Below are positions 1-7,469 of a stretch of 64,000 bases of DNA, one piece after another (within the stretch, counting starts at the first letter, position 1; the number at the start of each line of letters is the position of its first letter). The stretch covers positions 1 through 64,000 of the forward strand of contig CAUJCT010000026.1 of the NCBI GenBank assembly GCA_963169345.1, given 5' to 3'. The notes below the pieces were generated by a model, which was not told the DNA's origin, searched no databases, and saw nothing but the letters and a program-made list of their open reading frames with translations. The translations under genes and the position numbers were made by a program. This stretch comes from Bacteroidota bacterium. GTDB taxonomy: Bacteria > Bacteroidota > Bacteroidia > NS11-12g > UBA955.

Positions 1-1
1 A

Positions 2-250
2 ACAAGGCTTGCAAAATGGTGTGAGAAGGTAGAGCAGTCAGGGTTCAAGACCTTTAATACAATATCCCGAACAATAAATTTACACTATAAAAACATCATC
101 AATTACTTCGATAATGGGAGTACAAACGCATCTGCAGAAGCCTTTAACGCCAAAATTAAAGCCTTCAGAGCACATCATAGAGGCGTCAGGGATGTAAATT
201 TATTCCTCTTTAGACTTGCCAAATTATATGCATACCCCACACCTTTTTGA
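2..250 (+). CDS. ISL3-type (IS204/IS1001/IS1165) transposase, C-terminal part, cut by window edge
   Basis: An open frame runs in from the left edge and stops with TGA after 82 visible codons. The visible part contains NYFDNGSTNASAEAFNAKIK, followed by an Arg/Phe-rich segment ending FRLAKLYAYP. That is the C-terminal signature of DDE transposases of the ISL3 group common in Bacteroidota; the E of SAEAF is probably the third catalytic acidic residue. Whether the gene is intact cannot be judged because the 5' part lies outside the window. I saw no convincing terminal inverted repeat between the stop and the tRNA terminator. The element ends about 85 bp from a tRNA gene, a common site of insertion. 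Confidence 0.8.
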   Translation, partial: TRLAKWCEKVEQSGFKTFNTISRTINLHYKNIINYFDNGSTNASAEAFNAKIKAFRAHHRGVRDVNLFLFRLAKLYAYPTPF

Positions 251-293
251 CTTGATCCATTAAAACATTCAATTGGTTTAATCACTCTAAAAC

Positions 294-323
294 AAAAAAG
301 CTTCACATTTCTGCAAAGCCTTT
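294..323 (-). terminator. Rho-independent terminator of tRNA-fMet
   Basis: Read on the minus strand, an 8-bp stem (AAAGGCTT pairing with AAGCTTTT, one G-U pair) with a 12-nt loop is followed by a T run. It starts about 12 nt past the 3' end of the tRNA gene. Confidence 0.65.
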
Positions 324-334
324 ATTTTACTTAG

Positions 335-406
<72 letters not shown>

Positions 407-446
407 ATTTATTATCTTTTAGAACTAATTCTTTTTCACCTATTTA

Positions 447-461
447 TTGACATAATGTCAA
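447..461. promoter_or_regulatory. Perfect 15-bp palindrome upstream of tRNA-fMet
   Basis: TTGACAT-A-ATGTCAA is perfectly symmetric and lies 41 bp upstream of the tRNA 5' end. Each strand also begins with TTGACA. It may be a protein-binding site or part of the tRNA promoter; the role is inferred. Confidence 0.4.
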
Positions 462-476
462 TCTTTCTCCTTCTCT

Positions 477-541
477 TCGAACCTGCGTCCGCCGCGGCGG
501 ATATGAGCCCAACGATACGCCTGAAGCGCATCCACCCCGCG
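477..541 (-). pseudogene. Mosaic degenerate copy of tRNA-fMet
   Basis: On the minus strand three blocks match the intact tRNA-fMet exactly: CGCGGGGTGGA (5' acceptor), TCGTTGGGCTCATA (anticodon arm) and CGCAGGTTCGA (start of T arm). Between them the D-arm block is replaced by a 15-nt hairpin, TGCGC-TTCAG-GCGTA, and the block 3' of the anticodon by a 14-bp perfect palindrome, TCCGCCG/CGGCGGA (488-501). The 3' half of the T arm and acceptor is missing, so it cannot make a functional tRNA. Confidence 0.75.
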
Positions 542-545
542 ATTT

Positions 546-892
546 TTCGGACTGCAAAGGTAAGAGTATTTTTCTAAATAGACAAGGAATTGTTACTTTA
601 GTTTTATTTAATCTACTTAGCCCGTCCTAAAATTACTATGAAAACGGAATAAAACTAATAATGGTCTCAAATATTGGGAATAGAACCCAAAATGGGTATT
701 TAGTGTTCAGAAAAATGTATTTTCTCAATATCCAGCGCGGATGCTGACGATACGAGAGCACGTACATCTGTTTATCAATTCAAGAAATTCAAGGACGAAT
801 GAATAATAAAGACGAAATGAAATAAACAACTTCAAATAATAGTTTGGCTAAAAGGTTATTTTTGAGACCGGCTTTTGTTATCATGAAGTAAA
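546..892. other. Gene-free stretch with small inverted repeats
   Basis: No credible open frame is present. An ACCCA-AAA-TGGGT inverted repeat lies at 685-697. A short GC-richer patch at 737-754 contains GCGGAT and ACGATACG, both of which also occur in the mosaic tRNA copy at 497-519. No promoter for the following gene could be assigned with confidence. Confidence 0.4.
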
Positions 893-1207
893 ATGAATAA
901 AAATAAAATTATATGGCTTATAATATTCATAATACTTGGAATTGTTATTTACCTTAAATTTCTTCAATTCAGAATTATTCGATTACATGATTATATCCAT
1001 GCAGAGGGCTATAGAGTTACCGGAGATTTTCTAAACTTTGGAAACAATATAGAATGTCAGTTAAACAATGATGGTATTATCTATGTTAACCATCATCCAA
1101 CGGCAAAAGTTATTCTCCTAATTCCGTACTTTGATGAGTTAATTGTTGAGGATCTTAAAACCGGAAAAAAAGGCTATTATATGGATATTAGAGAAGTTAC
1201 CCATTAA
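893..1207 (+). CDS. Small single-pass membrane protein, unknown
   Basis: This 104-residue protein begins with a very hydrophobic segment (about residues 6-25, rich in Ile/Leu) preceded by Lys and Asn, so it is probably anchored with a short cytoplasmic N-terminus. The remaining 80 residues are polar and predicted beta-rich, ending with GKKGYYMDIREVTH. I recognise no family. It lies alone between the tRNA region and an opposing small gene, with AT-rich composition like its neighbours. A real but uncharacterised gene is likely; the ATG at 893 is the only sensible start. Confidence 0.55.
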   Translation: MNKNKIIWLIIFIILGIVIYLKFLQFRIIRLHDYIHAEGYRVTGDFLNFGNNIECQLNNDGIIYVNHHPTAKVILLIPYFDELIVEDLKTGKKGYYMDIREVTH

Positions 1208-1254
1208 TTGAAAAAGTCAGTTGTAAGCCTTAGTTTCAAGCAATCATACAAAAG

Positions 1255-1626
1255 TCAAAGTCTTGGTATTTGCCCATTGATGATTAATTTGGTGTTATTT
1301 AAGGTAGGAAATTTAATAATATTACTATCATCTTCTTTGAAAACCTGGAAATAGTAAATTATACCTTCTGAAGTGTGCATTAAACAATGAATTTTTATAT
1401 TATCGACATCGATAGATTCAAATTCGAAAGGTACAGAATTAAGTAAGTTTGCCGCAATTGAGTTTTTACATGCAATCTCTAAGCTCCCATTTTCATCTAA
1501 TATTTGATAGGATGAAGATATGATTTGTTCCCATAATCTTAAATACCCTTCAAATCCACTTACTTGGACTAAACCTAAGATGTTCCTTTGCCATTCGGGC
1601 AATTCATCGAATTTTAGTGCGTTCAT
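1255..1626 (-). CDS. Hypothetical protein, 123 residues
   Basis: This soluble protein has no signal peptide or membrane segment. It is acidic, begins MNALKFDELPEWQRN and contains an alternating hydrophobic pattern near the middle (FEFESIDVDNIKIHCLM) consistent with beta strands. I do not recognise a family. Its size and isolated position in an accessory region are compatible with an immunity or antitoxin-like protein, but nothing in the sequence proves that. It converges with the 893-1207 gene and diverges from the lipoprotein gene at 1735. Confidence 0.5.
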   Translation of the reverse strand: MNALKFDELPEWQRNILGLVQVSGFEGYLRLWEQIISSSYQILDENGSLEIACKNSIAANLLNSVPFEFESIDVDNIKIHCLMHTSEGIIYYFQVFKEDDSNIIKFPTLNNTKLIINGQIPRL

Positions 1627-1734
1627 TTATTTAAAACTTATAACACTTCTCGAATATAAACTTTCTTAACTTAACTTTGCCTGTCTTGAAGTTAAAATTG
1701 AGAAGTATTATACTAGTTTATCTGAAGAAATAAT

Positions 1735-2331
1735 ATGAAATATACAATATACTTAATCATTCTTACTACGATTCAATATAATTGCATTTCAAACAACACT
1801 AACTCTGGGTTAAAGGGTGCAAAATTAAATATAGATTCATTGTATTATAATTTTTTAAGTGATACAGGGAATAAACAAAAATTAAAATATTGCGATTCAA
1901 TATTATTTTCATCTTTTCAAGGTGATTCTCTTAATATTTCTATATTAAAAAAATTGAAAGTTACTCAATTATATTTAGGACAATTCGACTTTGTATTAAA
2001 GCGCATCTACCCTAAATTACACACTGATGAAAAATTAAAAGATTATGAATTATTTAGATTGTACGAATTGAAGCGTGATTCAATTCAATATTGTTTTTAT
2101 CTGAATAAAGCTCAGGAAAAATTGAAGTATATTGATTTCAATAATACCTCAAATATTGAATATATAATTGCATACTTAGATCTTTTATTCGTACAAAAGG
2201 GCGAAGATTTTACACAAAGTTTTATAACAAACAATATAAATAATGACTCCATTTTAAACTACCCATATTATATCAAAAATTTTAATTCAGGCGCAAAAAA
2301 GTGGCATAAATTTGTATATTTATGTAGGTGA
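1735..2331 (+). CDS. Putative small lipoprotein, unknown
   Basis: This 198-residue protein begins MKYTIYLIILTTIQYNC, a short signal peptide with a Cys at position 17 that could be lipidated (lipobox weak). The remainder is helical, rich in Asn, Tyr and Lys, with spacing reminiscent of TPR-like helices (LYLGQFDFVLKRIYPKL), though no repeat is convincing. It is very AT-rich. The C-terminus ends abruptly (KFVYLCR), so truncation relative to relatives is possible. Function unknown. Confidence 0.5.
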   Translation: MKYTIYLIILTTIQYNCISNNTNSGLKGAKLNIDSLYYNFLSDTGNKQKLKYCDSILFSSFQGDSLNISILKKLKVTQLYLGQFDFVLKRIYPKLHTDEKLKDYELFRLYELKRDSIQYCFYLNKAQEKLKYIDFNNTSNIEYIIAYLDLLFVQKGEDFTQSFITNNINNDSILNYPYYIKNFNSGAKKWHKFVYLCR

Positions 2332-2517
2332 AAATAATCAAAAGATATATGAAATAATAAGGATCTCCACTCCCCTCTCTGAAGCTCTAAAAACATAATT
2401 GGAAATCTTTTGATAATGTCTATTTTTTTATCGTACTCAAATTGATTAGACTACAACATTAAAATGCCTTAAAATCGCAAATATATTTAGTTTCATTCAT
2501 TGCTCTATTCTCCCCCC

Positions 2518-3981
2518 CTACCACCTCACCTTATATTTCTTCTCTACCTGTATGCCGGTGTAGGGTAATACACAACGAAATCCCAAGTCCTGGCGAGCAG
2601 TGTCGGATGGTAATGTGCCAGTGCCTTTTTGTACCTGCCAGTAATTGGACTTGATGTATTGTCGCTTGGCTTTTGTGTGGTCGAATAGCAATTCCCTTTT
2701 GTATGAATATATCACCGAATCTCTTATTAAATGATCATAGTACTCAACTTTAACCTTTGGGCTTTGTTCATAAGTTAATCCAGGATTGAAGAGAATCTGG
2801 CTATTATATACAAGTTTATTCCAGGCTTCTGCCACACTGTCCCGGTAAGCTGTGTCCTTATAAAATGGATTAGGTGAAAATACAGACTGATAAACATAAA
2901 TATTCGAATATGGAGGCGTCATGAATATGGGTGCCTGTATGTTAGAAACTTGAACAAACTGAAACCCAAATCGACCTAAACTGTCTTTTTCTCTTATCTC
3001 ACCATAAGAATCGTAATAATCGAATGGAAATTTTTCAAAAGGCAACCAACCATTGCTCTCCAACATGTCTGAGTCGAATTGTCTGTAACCTCGACCTACG
3101 CCTTCTTTGTTGATAAGCCACTCCGATACCCCATAATCAAAACTGTAGGTGTAAGATTGTTTTTTGCTGACTGATTTTGAACCGGTTTGTTTATCCAGCA
3201 TAAAATAATCCACCCAGGGTTTTAAAAACGTACTCATCTTAATTGAAGACTGAATGACATCAAGATTGTCAGGATTATTTGCATATTGATAGGCTGCCTC
3301 CCATTCCTGCTCTGTTGGCAATCGGTAGTCTGGAAAAAATATGCCATCCCTGGTTTCAGGATCTCTATGCCCTTTTTTTGTACCCGCCAATCTCGGCCAT
3401 TTCTCTTTGTCTACTGAAGGATAATAGTACTGATTGATTAAATATGCCTCCGTATTGAAATTGTCTGAATCCACAATTCTTAACATATCCAATTCCATGT
3501 TTTGACATTTCAACAAAATAGCCTCATTCAGTCTGTCTGATTTCCATTCTAAATAAGATATTACCTGATGCCATGTTACGCCTGTAACAGGATACAGCTG
3601 ATATCCGGGATGCTCAAAATAATTGTCTAAAATTGGGTCGTTGTAAATTAACCAATTCCCTTCTTTTGTCAATTGGGGTCTGGCTTTTTTAGCTACTTCA
3701 GGATAAGTAACAAATACTGTTTCCAACCATTTGATATAGGTCATCCAATTCAGATTGGATTCTTCTGTGATACTGATGTAATAGGGCAACAATGAATCGG
3801 TCTCGATTAAAACCATACCCTGAGGAGCTGTTTGCGTACCTGCATCCAATGCGGGTTTCTCTCTGTTTCCGGCAGCAGCAATTAACAGCACCAACGCTAT
3901 AGATATAATAAAAATACTAATGAATGGTCTAATGAACAGAATTCTGCTGACCAGTTGAAGTAAATACCTGCCCGATTTCAT
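2518..3981 (-). CDS. Membrane-anchored FGE/SUMF1-like protein (GldJ/GldK-related)
   Basis: After a basic N-terminus, residues about 17-37 form one hydrophobic anchor; there is no lipobox Cys, unlike classical GldK/GldJ lipoproteins. The rest fits a formylglycine-generating-enzyme (sulfatase-modifying factor) fold: an N-terminal YYISITEESNLNWMTYIKWL segment in the place of the usual 'EVTNxxY' motif, then YPVTGVTWHQVISYLEWKS, YRLPTEQEWEAAY and a terminal DLGFRCVLPY. In Bacteroidota this fold is widely reused in gliding/T9SS proteins without enzyme activity. Neighbouring genes encode T9SS cargo, but no other T9SS machinery is present, so a T9SS role is only inference. The stop lies next to a run of seven C. 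Confidence 0.75.
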   Translation of the reverse strand: MKSGRYLLQLVSRILFIRPFISIFIISIALVLLIAAAGNREKPALDAGTQTAPQGMVLIETDSLLPYYISITEESNLNWMTYIKWLETVFVTYPEVAKKARPQLTKEGNWLIYNDPILDNYFEHPGYQLYPVTGVTWHQVISYLEWKSDRLNEAILLKCQNMELDMLRIVDSDNFNTEAYLINQYYYPSVDKEKWPRLAGTKKGHRDPETRDGIFFPDYRLPTEQEWEAAYQYANNPDNLDVIQSSIKMSTFLKPWVDYFMLDKQTGSKSVSKKQSYTYSFDYGVSEWLINKEGVGRGYRQFDSDMLESNGWLPFEKFPFDYYDSYGEIREKDSLGRFGFQFVQVSNIQAPIFMTPPYSNIYVYQSVFSPNPFYKDTAYRDSVAEAWNKLVYNSQILFNPGLTYEQSPKVKVEYYDHLIRDSVIYSYKRELLFDHTKAKRQYIKSNYWQVQKGTGTLPSDTARQDLGFRCVLPYTGIQVEKKYKVRW

Positions 3982-4005
3982 GCTCTAGTTCTCTTTAGGT
4001 AATTA

Positions 4006-4013
4006 CAAATATA
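4006..4013 (-). promoter_or_regulatory. Promoter -7 element TATATTTG
   Basis: Matches TAnnTTTG on the minus strand, 24 nt upstream of the ATG at 3981 of the FGE-like gene. Confidence 0.5.
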
Positions 4014-4060
4014 AGAAATTTTACATCAGCATGGCTTTGTGCCCTATTGTATTACCTGCC

Positions 4061-4849
4061 TCACGTTTTCACAAACTTCCTGCAGTATTTGATTTCTCCT
4101 AATGTATTTTCTATGCGTATGAAATAGTTGCCAGCTTGGATATCTATCAAATCGAATTCGAGTTTGGGCTCTGTCATATCTCCTTCAAAAACTAATTTAC
4201 CTACCAAATCGTATATCTTTACTTTGAATGGTTGAGGCATGCTGTCTTTGACTTCAACTGTAATCTTGTCTTTAACGGGATTGGGATAACTCAGGTAATT
4301 GGATTTTAAAACCCTGTCATAAGTAGCCTGCTCGGATTCCTCGAGAATTTTTTCACTGTACTGCGTCATATTAACAACCGTGCTATCACTGTTAACTTCA
4401 ATATCACCCAGTTCATATTGGGGCACCTGTATGAAATAATCACCTTTTTGTATGAAACGTTGTTTGTACATAACGATATAAAGTTTTGGATAAATATTAT
4501 ATCCTAATTCTTTATTGAACTTAAACGAACTAATAATAACATCCGTATATCCAGTGCAATGAATTCTATAATAGTCTTTGTAAATTTCAGTTTCTCGGTC
4601 TCTGTAATATCCACCTCTACTAATCATTTCATATGAACTTGTATCTGAATTAAGTTCATCAAAATGTCGGTACTTTGATTTTAGAAATGAATCCTTTTCC
4701 GATCTGACGTACCAAAATTCTGCATTTGGTAGCTCTTTTCCGGATTCATCAATTATTTTTACATAGCCTTCAAGCCAAATAGGACAAGCCTTAACAGATT
4801 GTGCCAGAAAAGAAAATAATAAGCAAACGAGAAGAGTTCTATTATTCAT
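4061..4849 (-). CDS. Secreted protein with T9SS type A sorting domain
   Basis: I place the start at the internal ATG (4849), because it gives a clean signal peptide, MNNRTLLVCLLFSFLAQSVKA, and avoids overlapping the preceding gene; a longer frame begins at 4879. The mature part begins with a carboxypeptidase-regulatory-like beta segment (CPIWLEGYVKIIDESGKELPNA). The last about 75 residues, from LSYPNPVKDKITVEV to AGNYFIRIENTLGEIKYCRKFVKT, are a classic type A C-terminal sorting domain, so the protein should be exported across the outer membrane by T9SS. The function of the middle is unknown. It follows a small lipoprotein gene by 13 nt, likely one transcript. Confidence 0.75.
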   Translation of the reverse strand: MNNRTLLVCLLFSFLAQSVKACPIWLEGYVKIIDESGKELPNAEFWYVRSEKDSFLKSKYRHFDELNSDTSSYEMISRGGYYRDRETEIYKDYYRIHCTGYTDVIISSFKFNKELGYNIYPKLYIVMYKQRFIQKGDYFIQVPQYELGDIEVNSDSTVVNMTQYSEKILEESEQATYDRVLKSNYLSYPNPVKDKITVEVKDSMPQPFKVKIYDLVGKLVFEGDMTEPKLEFDLIDIQAGNYFIRIENTLGEIKYCRKFVKT

Positions 4850-4862
4850 AAGTTTGTTAATT

Positions 4863-5129
4863 TTAGTAATTAAACGCAATTAAGGTTACAATTATTGGCT
4901 GTTTTCTCTCAGTCTTTAATTTTTTTTGCTTGTTTAGATGATGTTCCTGATGCTGCTTAATTTTCTGTGCCAAATGCTTGTTTGAAAATTCAATGTGTCT
5001 GACATCTTTAAATACAAATCGTTTTGCTGGTTGTTGTTCTTGACAAGAGCATAAGGCAATAATACTAAAACACAACATAAACCAACATAATACTACTACC
5101 GCTATCTTACTTTCACTCACGTTTTTCAT
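4863..5129 (-). CDS. Small lipoprotein, unknown
   Basis: I choose the ATG at 5129 (MKNVSESKIAVVVL), three codons inside the longest frame. A hydrophobic stretch ends in IALCSC, a plausible lipobox, so the product would be a lipoprotein of about 60 mature residues. That mature part is strikingly basic and rich in Lys, His and Gln (HLAQKIKQHQEHHLNKQKK). No family is recognised. It lies directly upstream of the T9SS cargo gene on the same strand. Confidence 0.5.
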   Translation of the reverse strand: MKNVSESKIAVVVLCWFMLCFSIIALCSCQEQQPAKRFVFKDVRHIEFSNKHLAQKIKQHQEHHLNKQKKLKTERKQPIIVTLIAFNY

Positions 5130-5244
5130 AATCTCCAACTTTTAAGTTCTGCGGCGGAATCGTTTCCGTCTCTTAAATTTAGCCCGCTTTCATGAAGGCT
5201 TTCTAATAGTTGGACAAACTGAGTTTAAAGAACGCTGCAATATT

Positions 5245-7362
5245 TTAATTGATGACCAAAATCCATCTGTTACCGGTTCCTGACAGTTCTAAAATATAAA
5301 TACCTGCCGGTAATGATGTATCCATCTTTATTGCTTTGCCATCAATGATTTCAACTTGCATAATCCTGCCCGTTAAATCCAAAAGATGTAGTTCACCTTG
5401 AATGTGTTCATTGAATGTTATTTCAAAATGTCCATCATTGGGATTGGGATAAATACTGGCGTTTACCGGACTCTTAATTGAACTGATATTTGTTCTTCTA
5501 AAACTGATGCATTCTGATGTATCGCGACAATCGTTGTATATTAGCACTACTGCGTAATCACCATCAAACTGTGGTGAAAACTGTTGTTTGCTCTGAAACG
5601 GTATGATGGCATAATTGCCACAACTGATCCATTGATAAGTGGCATTACTTTGATTGGCTTCCAATGTGTTGCCATTTCTGCTCAAAGTTCTGTCTGTCTG
5701 AACCACCGTAAGGTTAATATCCACTATCGAATCACAACCTTTAACTGTATGACCGTAATAGGTGACATTGCCTGATGTGTTTATCCATTTGTTATTAATC
5801 GATATACCTCTGCATACTTTTAAGTCGGTACTCAAATGTTTTGAGTTGTGAATGGTTACAGAGTAACTTACTGTTGAATCACAATTCTTAGTAGTTTTTA
5901 AAACTTCATTGTATAAACCGGTTTGCTTGTAAACCTTGCCTTGAGGCGAAATAAAACTATCGCAGGAACTCACTTTTACTGTAGTTTGCTTGCTTCTATT
6001 AACGGTTAAAAATACATAGTGATTGGAATCACAGCCTTTATATGAAGTATAATTAAAAGCTTTAACTGTTGATGTATTGAACCACTCGCCTTTAATATTG
6101 CCGATATCACAAGCCTCTAAATATTCAAAGGTATTGACATCATCATAGATAGTCAGGTGATAACGCACGATAGAATCACAGCCTTTGTAGTTGGTGTATT
6201 TTTCATCGTAAATACCGCTATACATATACACGTTGCCTTTGGGAGATTTAAAACTATCGCATACTGCTATTGTGACATTTTGGATGGTTTTACTTCTGAT
6301 GCTGATATCGTAATAGACTGTAGAATCGCAACCTTTATAAGCATTATAGGTTTCATATATAAGTGTGTCGTTTTTTATCACTTTTCCTAATGGGGTTTTA
6401 AACGAATCACAAACATTGTAGTAAACCAGACTTAATGAATTACCAATTTTTACATTTACAAGTATGATGGAATCGCAACCATTGGCATTCACTAAAGTGT
6501 CGAAATATTTGCCAGTGCTGGTCCAGTATTTTGTTCCTCCGGGAGACCTCACAGTATCACAACTGAATACATAGATGGTATCGCGGGTATTGCCACCGCT
6601 GAGTGTCGGACCATAAACGAAATTCCCGCAATATCCCCAACAGTTTCCTCTTAGTGAAAAACCACTGTAGGATAAGTGGTTTCCATTGCCCGAAAAATCA
6701 TATAGAATACTGAGATTTCTGTTATCTGCCAATGGTATACCATCGTTAAATTTGTAATAAGTCAGGAGTCCCATGCCATTGATATTGCAAAACTCTCTGT
6801 ACATATCAGCATTGATGGCCGAATCGCTGCGAACATGGTTAAAAATCCTGAATTCATCCAGAGCACCCTCTAGTCTGTAATTATTGGCGAGGTCAGAACC
6901 CAAACGGAAAATATTCTGTTTATTCAGATTCAAGGCAGGACCTCTGTGGCTGGTATCCAGATTGCCGTCGATATAAATGGTATATTGCTTATATGCTGCC
7001 GAATCGTAAATAAAGGCCACATGATGCCATTGCAAATCAGCCACCATGTTATTTGATCTGAAAATGGTTTTACCATCGAGCTGAAAATGCAGTAGCTCGC
7101 CATATGCACAAGTGAGTCTGAAGCGGTTGGTATCATTGTTTGAATTTGCTATATCAACCACTGTGTAAGGGGTGAGTCCAAACAGATTATCTGGATAGGA
7201 AGAGGATTTAATCCAAAACTCTATGGTAAAAGATGAGGTGCCACTGAGTATTGGCTTTGATATCTGATTAACGGAATAATAATAACTGAGGGCTGCATTC
7301 TGAGCCACAGCCGACTTTGAAATCTGCAGAACTAAGAAAAACAAAAAGAGAAATTTCTTCAT
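5245..7362 (-). CDS. LamG-domain secreted protein with six Cys-Asp-Ser repeats and T9SS sorting domain
   Basis: The start at 7362 gives the signal peptide MKKFLFLFFLVLQISKSAVAQ. A concanavalin-like LamG domain (numbering from five residues earlier: about 30-200, with FTIEFWIKSS, WHHVAFIYD, YIDGNLD and LDEFRIFN) is followed by six tandem repeats of about 48-50 residues (about 268-560). Each repeat carries a CDSF/CD opening, a central Gly-x-x-Tyr part and a closing GCDS. The end (SIYPNPNDGHFEITF to AGIYILELSG) is a type A T9SS sorting domain. It is probably a surface adhesin or carbohydrate-binding protein; the ligand is unknown. The repeats encode regularly spaced cysteine pairs, suggesting disulphides. 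Confidence 0.85.
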   Translation of the reverse strand: MKKFLFLFFLVLQISKSAVAQNAALSYYYSVNQISKPILSGTSSFTIEFWIKSSSYPDNLFGLTPYTVVDIANSNNDTNRFRLTCAYGELLHFQLDGKTIFRSNNMVADLQWHHVAFIYDSAAYKQYTIYIDGNLDTSHRGPALNLNKQNIFRLGSDLANNYRLEGALDEFRIFNHVRSDSAINADMYREFCNINGMGLLTYYKFNDGIPLADNRNLSILYDFSGNGNHLSYSGFSLRGNCWGYCGNFVYGPTLSGGNTRDTIYVFSCDTVRSPGGTKYWTSTGKYFDTLVNANGCDSIILVNVKIGNSLSLVYYNVCDSFKTPLGKVIKNDTLIYETYNAYKGCDSTVYYDISIRSKTIQNVTIAVCDSFKSPKGNVYMYSGIYDEKYTNYKGCDSIVRYHLTIYDDVNTFEYLEACDIGNIKGEWFNTSTVKAFNYTSYKGCDSNHYVFLTVNRSKQTTVKVSSCDSFISPQGKVYKQTGLYNEVLKTTKNCDSTVSYSVTIHNSKHLSTDLKVCRGISINNKWINTSGNVTYYGHTVKGCDSIVDINLTVVQTDRTLSRNGNTLEANQSNATYQWISCGNYAIIPFQSKQQFSPQFDGDYAVVLIYNDCRDTSECISFRRTNISSIKSPVNASIYPNPNDGHFEITFNEHIQGELHLLDLTGRIMQVEIIDGKAIKMDTSLPAGIYILELSGTGNRWILVIN

Positions 7363-7381
7363 AGTTTTTATTGACAAGACA

Positions 7382-7389
7382 CAAATTTA
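7382..7389 (-). promoter_or_regulatory. Promoter -7 element TAAATTTG
   Basis: TAnnTTTG on the minus strand, 19 nt before the ATG of the LamG gene and just past the terminator of the upstream gene. Confidence 0.55.
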
Positions 7390-7411
7390 AGGGTTTTCGT
7401 TGACTGAAGAC

Positions 7412-7444
7412 AAAAAAATACGCCGCACATTTCTGGGCGGCGTA
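7412..7444 (-). terminator. Rho-independent terminator
   Basis: On the minus strand an 8-bp perfect GC-rich stem (TACGCCGC with GCGGCGTA, 10-nt loop) is followed by a run of seven T. It lies 26 nt after the stop of the 455-residue protein gene and separates it from the LamG gene. Confidence 0.85.
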
Positions 7445-7469
7445 ACTCAAATTAACAATTATAGTTACC

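Noticed and set aside
2509..2519. Run of seven C at the end of the FGE-like gene as a phase-variable tract
   Set aside because: It lies at and just past the stop codon, so length change would not alter the protein meaningfully.
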